64,000 nt of DNA from CAWEYO01 sp963813315 (GTDB lineage Bacteria; Pseudomonadota; Alphaproteobacteria; Rhizobiales; Rhizobiaceae): NCBI GenBank assembly GCA_963813315.1, contig CAWEYO010000027.1:1-64000 (forward strand), given 5' to 3'. A program made the position numbers and the translations under genes. The notes under the pieces are model-generated. The model was given only the letters and a program-made list of their open reading frames with translations. It had not been told where the DNA came from and made no database searches. Positions 1 to 9,006 of this stretch are shown here, piece by piece. How positions within the stretch are numbered: the stretch's first letter is position 1; every line of letters starts with the position of its first letter.

Positions 1-1
1 C

Positions 2-1516
2 AATGATGCCATCGTCACCGCCCGGATATACGACACCTTGTCCGGCGAGATGCGTAGCAAGAGTGATCTGCACGGCGTGGACATCGCTTCCGGCTATGAA
101 GATGTGCGCTTCTCTGCCGCAATGGCGCGCGAGATGGAATGCAGGCCTCGGGTTCGACGCCGACGCCCATGCGGCGTGGGTAACGCGCAAGGCGGAGTCA
201 TAGCCGCGATCGACGCGCATCTCGCCCAGGTCGAGCCGGCGCTCACGCCGGCCTGCATCGCTTCGGGCGTCCAGCTCGACACCTTGTTCAGGGCACGTCT
301 CGCCGCCTACGCTCCGCGCGACAGCCGGCGCGCCCTGTTTGCGTGGCCAAAGACGAAGAAGGCACGACACCTCTCCTTCGGCCGCGAAGCGCTCGCCGCC
401 GTGCTGGTCGCTGATCGGCTGCAGCCAGCCGAGCGGCAATTGGTCGAGGCGCTCTACACACGCGCGGAATATTCCCGCGGTCTCGCCACATTTGGGGAGG
501 GGTTCGCCAAGCATGTCGTCAACGGCCGCCTTTATGGCCAGCTACATCCTGGCGGCGCGGTGACCGGGCGCTACACCAGCTCGGATCCGAACCTGCAGAA
601 CATCCCGACCGATCCGGAGTTCCGTGGCTTCTTCCGCGCCCCGCAGGGCCGCTTGTTCGTCGATGTCGACTACGGCCAGCTTGAGCTTCGCGTTTTCGCG
701 GCGAGGAGCTGTGACACGAAGATGATCGCCACTTTCGAGGACGGCTGGGACTATCACGACCTCGTCGCAAAAAAGGTTGGCTGCAACCGCCGCCAGGCGA
801 AGGCGATCAATTTCGGGATCATTTACGGAAAAGGCGTCGCATCACTGGCGGCAGACCTGGGCGTCGACCCCGAAACGGCTGGCGAGTATCTGCGCGGCTG
901 GGACGAGCAGGCGCCGGTTGCAGCACAGTGGCGCTCCGAGCGGCCCGGCCTCTATGCGCAGGAGCGCGGCGTGCGCACGGCGCGGCGCTGGATCGACTAT
1001 CTCGACGATGACAGGTCGGACGTTTCGGCCAACACCCGCCCGATGAACTTCCCTGTTCAGGGTGCTGCCGCCGATGTCATGCACCGCGCCATGCGGCTTC
1101 TGTTCGAGCGCTACCACGACTGGCCCGGCAATGTAGTTCCAGTGTTGACCATCCATGACGAAATTCTGAACGAGGTTGATGCGGACTTTGCCGAGGAAGT
1201 CGGAACCCTGCTCGCCGGTGTCATGGTTGAGGCGTTCGTCGACGTCCTGCCGAACGGACCTACCAGATTTCTCGCTATTCCCGGCATTGGAAAGACCTGG
1301 GCAGACGCCAAAGAGGACGGCAAGGCTCGCGAGGATGCGGCACGAGCCGCACTGGCTTCCACCGCGTTGACCTGGTCCCGGCGCGCCGCTCCCGATCTCG
1401 TCAAGGCCCGCATCGGAGCGGACTGGGCCGCGGCAAGGGGTGATCCAATGACAGATGCCAGGACCCTCGCCAAACGGCAACACCGCGCCGAGCGCAACGG
1501 GCGCTGGCTGATCTAA
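2..1516 (+). CDS. Family A DNA polymerase, phage/plasmid type, 5' end outside window and frame disturbed near 140-200
   Basis: DNA-directed DNA polymerase of the PolI fold. The longest frame from an ATG (38) gives 492 residues, but the same frame is open to the window edge (it reads NDAIVTARIYDTL, like the end of a 3'-5' exonuclease domain), so the gene probably starts upstream. Polymerase motif A (DYGQLELR, about residue 211 from ATG 38), motif B (RRQAKAINFGIIYGKG, about 251) and motif C (IHDEI, about 372) are all present, so the palm domain looks functional. Between about 140 and 200 the current frame reads an Arg-rich stretch, while the +1 frame reads GLGFDADAHAAWVTRKAES, which fits the family better. 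A pair of compensating single-base indels is therefore likely. Such stand-alone polymerases usually sit in phages and integrative elements, which fits the accessory surroundings. Function in replication of an element is inferred. Confidence 0.8.
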   Translation, partial: NDAIVTARIYDTLSGEMRSKSDLHGVDIASGYEDVRFSAAMAREMECRPRVRRRRPCGVGNAQGGVIAAIDAHLAQVEPALTPACIASGVQLDTLFRARLAAYAPRDSRRALFAWPKTKKARHLSFGREALAAVLVADRLQPAERQLVEALYTRAEYSRGLATFGEGFAKHVVNGRLYGQLHPGGAVTGRYTSSDPNLQNIPTDPEFRGFFRAPQGRLFVDVDYGQLELRVFAARSCDTKMIATFEDGWDYHDLVAKKVGCNRRQAKAINFGIIYGKGVASLAADLGVDPETAGEYLRGWDEQAPVAAQWRSERPGLYAQERGVRTARRWIDYLDDDRSDVSANTRPMNFPVQGAAADVMHRAMRLLFERYHDWPGNVVPVLTIHDEILNEVDADFAEEVGTLLAGVMVEAFVDVLPNGPTRFLAIPGIGKTWADAKEDGKAREDAARAALASTALTWSRRAAPDLVKARIGADWAAARGDPMTDARTLAKRQHRAERNGRWLI

Positions 1517-1909
<393 letters not shown>

Positions 1910-1987
1910 TAGAGCATTTTCAATGATCGCAGAGTCGGTTTTGGGATTCACGCGATAGGTGCGGTCTGATTTACTCCTCTTGGTGAT

Positions 1988-2446
1988 TTGCGAGGAGGAG
2001 GAGAGGATGACACGAGCCTGAGTGCGGATCTTCGCGGGCGTGTGATTGCGGCTATAGAGGAAGGTCTATCGACGCGGGAGGCCGCGCGGCGCTTCCAGGT
2101 CGGGATCTCCACAGCCGGAAGCTGGTATCGCCGTTACCGTGACACCGGCGAGACCGTTGCCCGCAAGCAGGGCCAGCCGTCGCGTTCGAAGCTTGATCCG
2201 CATGAGGTCTTCATTCTTGGCCTGATCGAGGAGACGCCGGACATCACGCTTGCTGAGATCGCCGAGCGACTGGCCGCCGAGCACCGCGTGCGAGTGGTTC
2301 CGTCGACGGTGTGGATGTTCCTCGACAAGCACGACGTCACATTCAAAAAAAGACGGCGCATGCCAGCGAGCAGCAACGTCCCGAAGTATTGCGCCGCCGC
2401 AGAGCCTGGTTCGACGGCCAACTCGATCTCGACCCCGAGAAGCTGA
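1988..2446 (+). CDS. IS630-family transposase, upstream frame (OrfA, helix-turn-helix part)
   Basis: N-terminal DNA-binding half of the transposase. It contains a helix-turn-helix like SADLRGRVIAAIEEGLSTRE followed by a linker of the IS630 type (about residues 12-120). The open frame can begin at TTG 1988, but the natural start seems to be ATG 2007 behind a GGAGGAGGAGAGG ribosome site: it reads M-T-R-A and then hits TGA at 2019, whereas the family reads M-T-R-A-L-S-A-D. One base (a C near 2018) appears lost, so this copy may be unable to start translation properly. Its 3' part beyond the A7 run (2345-2351) is out of the conserved frame, which continues in OrfB by a -1 shift. Confidence 0.75.
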   Translation: MRGGGEDDTSLSADLRGRVIAAIEEGLSTREAARRFQVGISTAGSWYRRYRDTGETVARKQGQPSRSKLDPHEVFILGLIEETPDITLAEIAERLAAEHRVRVVPSTVWMFLDKHDVTFKKRRRMPASSNVPKYCAAAEPGSTANSISTPRS

Positions 2447-2952
2447 TCTTCATCGATGAGACCGCCGCGTCAACAAAGATGGCGCGGTTGCGCGGACGGG
2501 CCAAGCGTGGCGAACGTTGCCGCGCGTCCGTCCCTCATGGACATTGGAAGACTACGACCTTCACCGCCGGGTTGCGGCTGAACGGTCTCGCCGCTCCGAT
2601 GCTGCTCGATGGACCGATGAACGGCAATGCCTTCCTGGCCTATGCCGAGCAGGTCCTCGCGCCGGAACTGCGCCCCGGCGACATCGTGGTCATGGATAAC
2701 TTGCCAGCCCACAGGATTGGCGGTGTGCGCGAGGCGATCGAGAAGGCGGGAGCGCGGCTTCTCTTCCTGCCGCCCTATTCGCCCGACTTCAATCCGATCG
2801 AGATGGCCTTCTCCAAGCTCAAGGCGCTGCTGAGAAAAGCCGCAGCCCGGGCCATCGACGAACTCTGGTCCGTCATCGCCGACTGTCTACGCGCCTTCAA
2901 ACCAGACGAGTGCCGAAACTACTTCGAGGCTGCTGGATATGACCCGGAGTAG
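2311..2952 (+). CDS. IS630-family transposase, downstream frame (OrfB, DDE catalytic part)
   Basis: Catalytic half of the IS630 transposase. Numbering from the ATG at 2311, the acidic triad is Asp49 (IFIDET), Asp129 (VVMDN) and Glu164 (NPIEMAFSKLK), giving the D-34-E spacing typical of the family; LPPYSPDFNPIE is the hallmark around the Glu. It overlaps OrfA, and the conserved protein is obtained by a -1 shift at the A7 run at 2345-2351, as known for several IS630 members. The ATG at 2311 is therefore probably not a natural start. The catalytic core looks intact; the damage in this copy is at the OrfA start. Confidence 0.85.
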   Translation: MDVPRQARRHIQKKTAHASEQQRPEVLRRRRAWFDGQLDLDPEKLIFIDETAASTKMARLRGRAKRGERCRASVPHGHWKTTTFTAGLRLNGLAAPMLLDGPMNGNAFLAYAEQVLAPELRPGDIVVMDNLPAHRIGGVREAIEKAGARLLFLPPYSPDFNPIEMAFSKLKALLRKAAARAIDELWSVIADCLRAFKPDECRNYFEAAGYDPE

Positions 2953-3082
2953 ATCGAATCTGCTCTAGAGCGGCGAGCGGACTATACGCCGGGTCAGGCC
3001 GCATTGCCGTCATGCCGGAATGGTGGGGCGACGTAGCTCCGGTTCCGCCAGAAGGTGCGAACCAACTTAAGCGCACGCCGCT

Positions 3083-3866
3083 CTAGTCGATAATGTGGTA
3101 GCCACCGTCGATGTAAAGCGTCTCGCCAGTAATGAGGCGCGCGGCGTCGTGGGCAAGGAACGCTGTCGCCATGCCGACGTCGTCAATGCTGACAAGGCTG
3201 CGCGCAGGCGCCTTTGCTTTAGCCTTGTCGAGCAATTCATCGAACTCGGGGATGCCGGAGGCAGCTCGCGTCGCCAGCGGACCGGGGGAAATGGCGTGCA
3301 CGCGAATGCCCTTGGGACCGAGCTCGGCTGCGAGATAGCGCACCGCGCTTTCAAGCGCCGCCTTCGCCACGCCCATGATGTTGTAGTTCTCCACCACCAT
3401 CTGGCTGCCGTAGTACGTCATCGTGAACAGCGTGCCGCCTTGTCTCATCAGCGGCTCCGCCAAGATGCGCCATACGAATGAACGACCAGCAGGACACGTC
3501 CATGGTCGTGAGAAAGCCGTCCCGCGGCACATCGACCACGCGGCCCTGGAGCGTATCCTTGGGTGAGAAGGCGATGGAGTGGACGAGAAAATCGAGTTCG
3601 CCCCAATCCTTCCCAATGCGCTCGAAGACCGCCTCTATCTGACCCGGCACGCCGACATCCAGCGGCATCACGATCGGCGCTTCGAGCTCTTGGGCAAGCG
3701 GCTCGACGTATTTCTTGGCTTTTTCGTTCAGATAGGTGACAGCGAGATCCGCACCCAGCGCACGGAAAGCCTTGGCGCAGCCCCAGGCGATCGACTGTTC
3801 GTTGGCGATCCCGACGATGAGCCCCTTCTTGCCTTCAAGCAATTTCGCCTTTACGACAGGAATCAT
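3083..3866 (-). pseudogene. fabI: Enoyl-ACP reductase FabI, one-base frameshift in the middle
   Basis: NADH-dependent enoyl-[acyl carrier protein] reductase of fatty acid synthesis, short-chain dehydrogenase fold. The N-terminal part (3866 to about 3465) has the nucleotide-binding start GLIVGIANEQSIAWG. The C-terminal part, one frame away, has the catalytic YNIMGVAKAAL (Tyr-x6-Lys) segment and ends in IDGGYHIID. At about 3464 the text reads CATCTTGGCGGAG where CATCTGGCGGAG would keep the frame (HLAEPLM), so one extra T splits the gene. It is the last gene of the DUF3141-pta-ackA-fabI run, and its start overlaps the as-given end of ackA. In rhizobia such a copy usually accompanies a housekeeping fabI elsewhere, so loss could be tolerated. 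Sequencing error is the alternative. Confidence 0.85.
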
Positions 3867-5163
3867 CCGGCGGGCCTTTCCTCGGTGCGCTTGCCGGCGG
3901 GCAAGCCTGCTTGCGATCGACAGGGTGGTTCGAGCGAATGCTCCGACTGATACGGGTGCTATCGCCAGACCGTCCCATTTTGTCTGCCCCGATCAGTTCC
4001 AGCGTGTGCCGCGCGATCATCAGTTCTTCATCTGTCGGGACCGCAAGCAGGGCGATACGGCTTGCCTCGCTCGAGATCACCAGCTTTCCCGCTGCATTGG
4101 CGGCTGGGTCCAGCTCGGCGCCAAGCCAGGCAAGCTTTTCGGCTATGCGCGCCCGGACCACGGCCGAGTTTTCGCCGATCCCTGCGGTGAAAACGAAGGC
4201 ATCAAGACCACCCAGCGCTGCCGCCAACGTCCCTGCGTACAGGCCGATACGGTAAACGAAATAGTCCAGTGCGAAGGCGGCGCGGGCATCATCGCTCGTT
4301 CAGCAGGTCGCGAACGTCATTGCTGATGCCGGACAGACCCTTCAGGCCGCATTCACGGTACAGCAGGTCCTGCACTTGCCCCGCCGTCATGCCCTTTTCC
4401 GCAATGAGGTAGAGGATCACGCCGGGATCGATCTGTCCGCAGCGCGTTCCCATCGGCAGTCCGTCGAGCGCCGTAAATCCGAGCGTGCTTTCGACGCTGC
4501 GGCCTTCCGATAGCGCGCACATGGAGGCGCCGCTTCCAAGATGCGCGACGATCACGCGCCCGCTCGCGATATTGGGGGCGATCTCGCGCAGATGCCCCGA
4601 GATATACTCGTAGGACAGTCCGTGAAAACCGTACCGCCGCACGCCCTCCGCATAAAAGCGCTCCGGAATTGCATAGTGATCCGCCAACGCGCTGTGGCCT
4701 CGATGGAATGCGGTATCGAAGCAGGCGACTTGCGGCAGGTCCGGGCGCCGCTCGAGCAGGGCTGCGGATCGGCGCCAGGTTGTTCGGCTGGTGGAGCGGA
4801 GCGAGCGGGATGTAGCGTTCAAGATTTCGTAGAACGTCCTCGTCCACCTGTATGGGCTCAGCATAGTCGGGCCCGCCATGGACGACGCGGTGGCCGACGG
4901 CGGCGAGGTGGAAGCCCTGCGTTTCCCGCAGCCAGGCTCCCGCGACTTCGGTCGCGGCGGGAAGATCCGCGACATCGTCTCGGCGAGTAGGCTTGATCGA
5001 CCAACGGGCTCTTGTCGGGCCCGATGGCACGCAGCCGCGGTGAGGTGCCGACGCCATCGATCTGGCCCTTGACCTGCCTTTGCAGACGGTTCGACCCGTC
5101 TATCCCGAATACCTGGAATTTCAGGCTCGAGGAGCCAGCATTGAGGACAAGGATCGCGTCCAT
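3835..5163 (-). pseudogene. ackA: Acetate kinase, at least three frame breaks
   Basis: Acetate kinase converts acetyl phosphate and ADP to acetate and ATP, partner of the adjacent Pta. The start MDAILVLNAGSSSLKF is at 5163. The middle pieces carry HRVVHGGPDY, ACFDTAFHRG, RYGFHGLSYEY and HLGSGASMCAL, and the last piece has FTAGIGENS; together they cover the whole acetokinase family length (about 390-400 residues). The pieces lie in different frames with joins near 4980, 4752 (an extra A before GCCCTGCTCGAG) and 4292 (an extra base before GATGATGCCCGC). The last frame runs on past the usual C-terminus and overlaps the fabI start. As given, no full enzyme can be made. Either decay or indel errors would explain it. 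Confidence 0.85.
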
Positions 5164-5165
5164 GG

Positions 5166-6782
5166 CTACGTGGCCGGCAAGGCCGCTGCGCGACGGCGCG
5201 CGTCGGCAAGGAGTACGGCAACTGCGCAGGAAGCCAGCCGCGTGCGAACGGAATCGGCCCGCGATGTGAGGATGATCGGGACGCGCGCGCCGAGCACGAT
5301 GCCGGCGGCGTCCGCTTTGGCAAAGAAGGTCAGGTTCTTGGCCAGCATGTTGCCGGCTTCGAGATCGGGAACGACCAGGATCTGCGCACGTCCGGCGACG
5401 GCAGACTTGATACCCTTGATCCGCGCCGCCTCGGGGTCAATGGCGTTGTCGAAGGCAAGCGGACCGTCGAGCACGCCGCCCGTGATCTGGCCGCGATCGG
5501 CCATCTTGCACAGCGCCGCGGCCTCGATGGTTGACGGTATCTTCGACGTGACGGTCTCCACGGCGGAAAGGATGGCGACGCGCGGCTCGCCGAGACCGAT
5601 CTGCGTGAAGAGATCAATGGCGTTCTGGATGATGTCGCGCTTGGCGTCGAGATCGGGAAAGATATTGATCGCCGCATCGGTGATGAACAGCGTCTCGGCA
5701 TAGGCTGGCACATCCATCACAAACACGTGGCTGATCCGCCGCGCAGTGCGCAACCCCGTTGCGGACGCGGTGACGGCCCGCATCAACTCATCGGTGTGGA
5801 GGCTGCCCTTCATCAGCAGCTCTCCCTTTGCCTCCTGGATCAGTTGAACGCCCTTTGCGGCCGCGGCATCGCTGTGCGCCACGTCGATAAGCTCGAAGCG
5901 ACCGATGTCGAGACTGTGTTCATCTGCCAACGCGCGGATTTTGCGGCTCGGACCCACCAGGATCGGCACAATCAGGCCTTCGTCGGCTGCCTCCAAAGCG
6001 CCACGCAATGAAGTCTCGTCGCAGGGATGCACGACGATGGTCTTCGTTGCCGGGACCAGCTTCGCCCGCGCAATCAAGTGCTCGTATTTTGCGTGAGCAG
6101 TTTCGGTTTTGTCTGAGTGCGACTTGGACCAAAAGCTTGTCCTCCGAGACAGACGTTTGAGGGCTTCCCCCGTCGCTAGAGATGCCTTCGCCAGTCCGAG
6201 CTGGCTTGTCGACCTTACTTCCGACGGTTCGGCAACGGCCGCCTCCGCGTCGACGCCGAACAGTCCGGTAACTCGCTGCCATCGATCCGCCGCCTCGCCG
6301 GACAGTTCACCGCGTGCGCTGAGCACCTCGTGGAGCGCGGCAAGGCCCTTGCGGCGTGCGTCCTCGTCCGCAGGCAGCAGATCGGGAATGGCCTGAAGCG
6401 TTGCCTCCTGATCCATGAGCAGCATCAGAAATTGCTCGCGTATAAGAGCCTTGAACTCCGCCAGCGTCATCTGCGGGCCACCATCCTTCACCGCGCGCAG
6501 GCGGCGAATGGCGGCAAAGCCCCGCTCGTCAGCGCCGCCGCGCGCCGCGCCGACATAAAGCAGGGCGCGCGCCATGCATTCGCGAAGGCCGCCCGAAGAG
6601 ATACGCGACCGCAAGTTCTTCGATCCGGGATTGCAGAAATTGCCGATGGAGTTGGGTCTTTCCGGCGCTCCTTTGCGGACGCGTCGTCGGCGGGATCGAT
6701 GCCGACCGCAGCCTGTAGAGCCGGCGATCCATAGACCGATAGAAATGTGGACTCTGCAAACGCTTCGGTCATGTCGCGCCAT
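5166..6782 (-). CDS. pta: Phosphate acetyltransferase (Pta, PTA/PTB family), frame continuous with the C-terminus of the DUF3141 protein
   Basis: The C-terminal 315 or so residues (from about 6113) are a phosphate acetyl/butyryl transferase: HPCDETSLRGALEAA, KGELLMKGSLHTDEL, RRISHVFVMD, TDAAINIFPDLDAKRD and LVVPDLEAGNMLAKNL are hallmarks of the rhizobial 'enoyl-CoA hydratase/phosphate acetyltransferase' type. It makes acetyl phosphate from acetyl-CoA for AckA, whose start is only 2 bp beyond this stop. The upstream half of the same open frame (6782 to about 6150) is not Pta: from about 6615 it is the C-terminal end of the DUF3141 protein. No stop and no good start codon separate the two proteins. 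It is either a true fusion or the result of a lost stop/start through a small indel near 6120-6180. Confidence 0.85.
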   Translation of the reverse strand: MARHDRSVCRVHISIGLWIAGSTGCGRHRSRRRRVRKGAPERPNSIGNFCNPGSKNLRSRISSGGLRECMARALLYVGAARGGADERGFAAIRRLRAVKDGGPQMTLAEFKALIREQFLMLLMDQEATLQAIPDLLPADEDARRKGLAALHEVLSARGELSGEAADRWQRVTGLFGVDAEAAVAEPSEVRSTSQLGLAKASLATGEALKRLSRRTSFWSKSHSDKTETAHAKYEHLIARAKLVPATKTIVVHPCDETSLRGALEAADEGLIVPILVGPSRKIRALADEHSLDIGRFELIDVAHSDAAAAKGVQLIQEAKGELLMKGSLHTDELMRAVTASATGLRTARRISHVFVMDVPAYAETLFITDAAINIFPDLDAKRDIIQNAIDLFTQIGLGEPRVAILSAVETVTSKIPSTIEAAALCKMADRGQITGGVLDGPLAFDNAIDPEAARIKGIKSAVAGRAQILVVPDLEAGNMLAKNLTFFAKADAAGIVLGARVPIILTSRADSVRTRLASCAVAVLLADARRRAAALPAT

Positions 6783-8428
6783 GCGTCGAGACCCGCTTCA
6801 ATTTGCCTCGATACGGTCTGCTCCATAGCGACGAATGGATTCTCGGCCGCGACAGGTTTGCGATCGTCCCGAATCTGTTCGGCCAATGCCTTGACCCAGG
6901 TCATCAGCGGATTCGTGTCCGAGAAAAGTTCGTACTGAAGCCGAAGCGGGTGGAACTGCCGCAATTGATCGGCCGCCGCCTCCGGCATAAAGGCGCGCAC
7001 GAACGGCTGGGCAAATGTCCGGTACAAGGCAAGATTGATCTCGGATACGCGAGCCGCCGTGGCGAACCGGCGCTCGTCGGCCGCGTCATTCCCGCCGAGC
7101 GCCCGTATGTCATCGAGTGTCCGCGCTTCGCAACGCATGACCCAATCACCGATGACGATGTCGGAACCCGCAGTCTCGTCAGTCTTTTCCTCGAACACCG
7201 CTTCGTACAATCCGGGCGGCAGCACATCGATGAGATCGATATTGCTGGAGAACTCCCCGTGCTCCTTGCGGGCAACGCCCGCCGAAACGAAAATTCCCAA
7301 GTGACCAACGGTTTCGTGAACCGTGTAAACAATCGTCTGCCCGTGCGAGCGGATCTCGCCCACGTCGTCGTAGAGATCGAGAATCCACCCAAGCGCCTGC
7401 TGCGGCGGCGTGATGTTGTCTCCCTTCGAGCAGAACACGACGATCGGCGCCTGAATGTTGCGCAGATCGATCGTGGCGCCGTCGGACGTTTTGATGCGGC
7501 CGGCCGCGAGGTTATTCCCGATGAAGAGTTCATCGACGATGAACTGGATCTCTTCCGCGTTCAGATTGACATGACCGCCCCACCACCGCTCGAAACCCAG
7601 GTATCTCTCGGCTTCGGTGTCGATCTTGGAGTAAAGGTTGTACTGCTTGCTCCAAAGCGTGTTGGCCGGATTCTGGTTCTCGAAATTCTGCACCAGCCAT
7701 GCGCCATCGAACTTGCCTGCGCCAAGATCGCTTGTCAGCGCCGTGAGCCAGCTGCCGCCCAACAGCCCGCCAGAGTAGCGCATGGGATTCTTGCCATGCA
7801 CTCCGGCCCAGTAGGAGAGCGGAGAGCCGGCTATGATGATTGATCCGAAGAGTTCGGGACGCAGGGCCGCGAGCATCATGATCGCCCAACCCGCCTGGCA
7901 GTTCCCAATCACACAGGGCTTGCCATCGGCCTGCGGATGCAGCGCGATCACTTTTTCAAGGAAAATCGCCTCCGCCCGCGCGATATCTTCGATCGTCTGT
8001 CCCGGCAGGGGTTCTGGCAGGAAGCCGATGAAATAACAGGGATGTCCGGCCTTGAACGCGACACCGATCTCGCTGTCGGCCTTGAAGCCTCCGATGCCGG
8101 GCCCGTGTCCGGCGCGCGGATCAACGACGACAAACGGCCGGCGGTTTTGATCGACAATAGCGCCTTGGGGCGGAATGATGCGGACCAGAGCGTAGTTGAC
8201 GGGGCGGTCAAGCGTGCGCCCGTCCATGACTATCTCGGTCTCGTAACTCAGGACGTGCGGCGCGTCCTTGGCCAGGTGCTCGTGATACTGGTTGGCTCGC
8301 TTCCCCATGACATCCCAGAACAGAACGCTCCGCTGTGCCGCATCGACAAGATAGTCGAGCGCCGGGGCAAAGGGGGAGAATGGATTGAAAACACCGCTTT
8401 CGGTGTTCTGACTTTTGCGATCGATCAT
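6488..8428 (-). pseudogene. DUF3141 alpha/beta-hydrolase-like protein (PhaC-related), C-terminal part frameshifted
   Basis: DUF3141 proteins are large (about 750 residue) alpha/beta-hydrolase-like proteins related to polyhydroxyalkanoate synthases; their function is not established. The start MIDRKSQNTESGVF is at 8428. Hydrolase-like features are the nucleophile-elbow-like GNCQAGWAIMM, the strand-turn VVFCSKGDNITPP and the late HETVGHLGIF. The conserved frame leaves this ORF near 6690 (into RSAGKTQLHRQFLQSRIEEL) and changes again near 6615, where CTTGCGG replaces CTGCGG, into the frame that runs through to Pta. So the last 30 to 90 residues of this ORF are not native. It heads a DUF3141-pta-ackA-fabI run seen in other Rhizobiales, which suggests a role near acetyl-CoA or storage-polymer metabolism. 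Confidence 0.75.
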
Positions 8429-9006
8429 TCATGTCTCCTGCGCAAGCACTTGCGCAGTGGCAGGTGCATCTGGAAATGGGGCTGCTTCCAGCCCTTGTCC
8501 TCGATTGGAGAAGCTGGAGTGAATGGCGCTGCGGTACGTCACGCGACTATGCGGTGCCGGTCGTGGCAGATTTGTGACGGCACGCCGGATCCCGCCAAGA
8601 TCCGAACGCCAGTCTCGGGTACCCATGCCCATTTTGGTCTATACTAAATTACAGACCCCTGATGGGAAACCGAACCTATCCTTGTAGCGCCTTTAACGCT
8701 CGCCCGTTGCCGCCACGGCTGCGGGAAACTTCCCCATCGGGGTAACTAGGACTGATACTAGTCAGCGCAACTGCAACAGGCGTCAGCGCCGCGTTCGTGA
8801 CACCTTCGGAAGCTCTTGGGTGGTGCACGCCATAGGTCCAGGCGTCCCGGCACCAGGCCAGGGCGGCGGCGTTGAGGCGCAACGCTTCCAGCCCTTTGCC
8901 TGTCGAAGGGGCGATAGCCTAAATCTCGCGCATGACCACCAGCACATCTCACCACCGGAATGCGCCGCATACCTCTAGGTAGTTGAAATCTTACGAGCTT
9001 TTTTCG
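8429..9006. promoter_or_regulatory. Leader of the DUF3141 operon with GC-rich palindromes and an ACTAG-N8-CTAGT dyad
   Basis: No gene is seen between DUF3141 and aspD. Three symmetrical sites stand out: CCCC-ATC-GGGG at 8732-8742, the similar CCCCTGATGGG near 8657-8667, and ACTAG-N8-CTAGT at 8745-8762, only 2 bp from the first. The arrangement suggests regulator binding upstream of the minus-strand operon. I cannot name the regulator. Confidence 0.35.

Larger units (their letters stand above)
1910..2967 (+). mobile_element. IS630-family insertion sequence, about 1.06 kb
   Basis: A two-frame DDE transposase is enclosed by imperfect terminal inverted repeats. The left end reads TAGAGCATTTTCAATGATC from 1910. 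The right end, read inward on the minus strand, starts TAGAGCAGATTCGATC from 2967. Both ends begin with TA, the target that IS630/Tc1 elements duplicate. Length, the two-frame transposase with an A7 slippery run, and the D-D-E spacing all fit the IS630 family. It lies 115 bp beyond the 3' end of fabI, so it may have entered the end of that operon. The termini are set by eye and could be off by a few bases. Confidence 0.8.

Noticed and set aside
6803..7843. Plus-strand frame of 346 codons opposite DUF3141
   Set aside because: Antisense shadow without family character; the minus-strand protein has clear conserved blocks.
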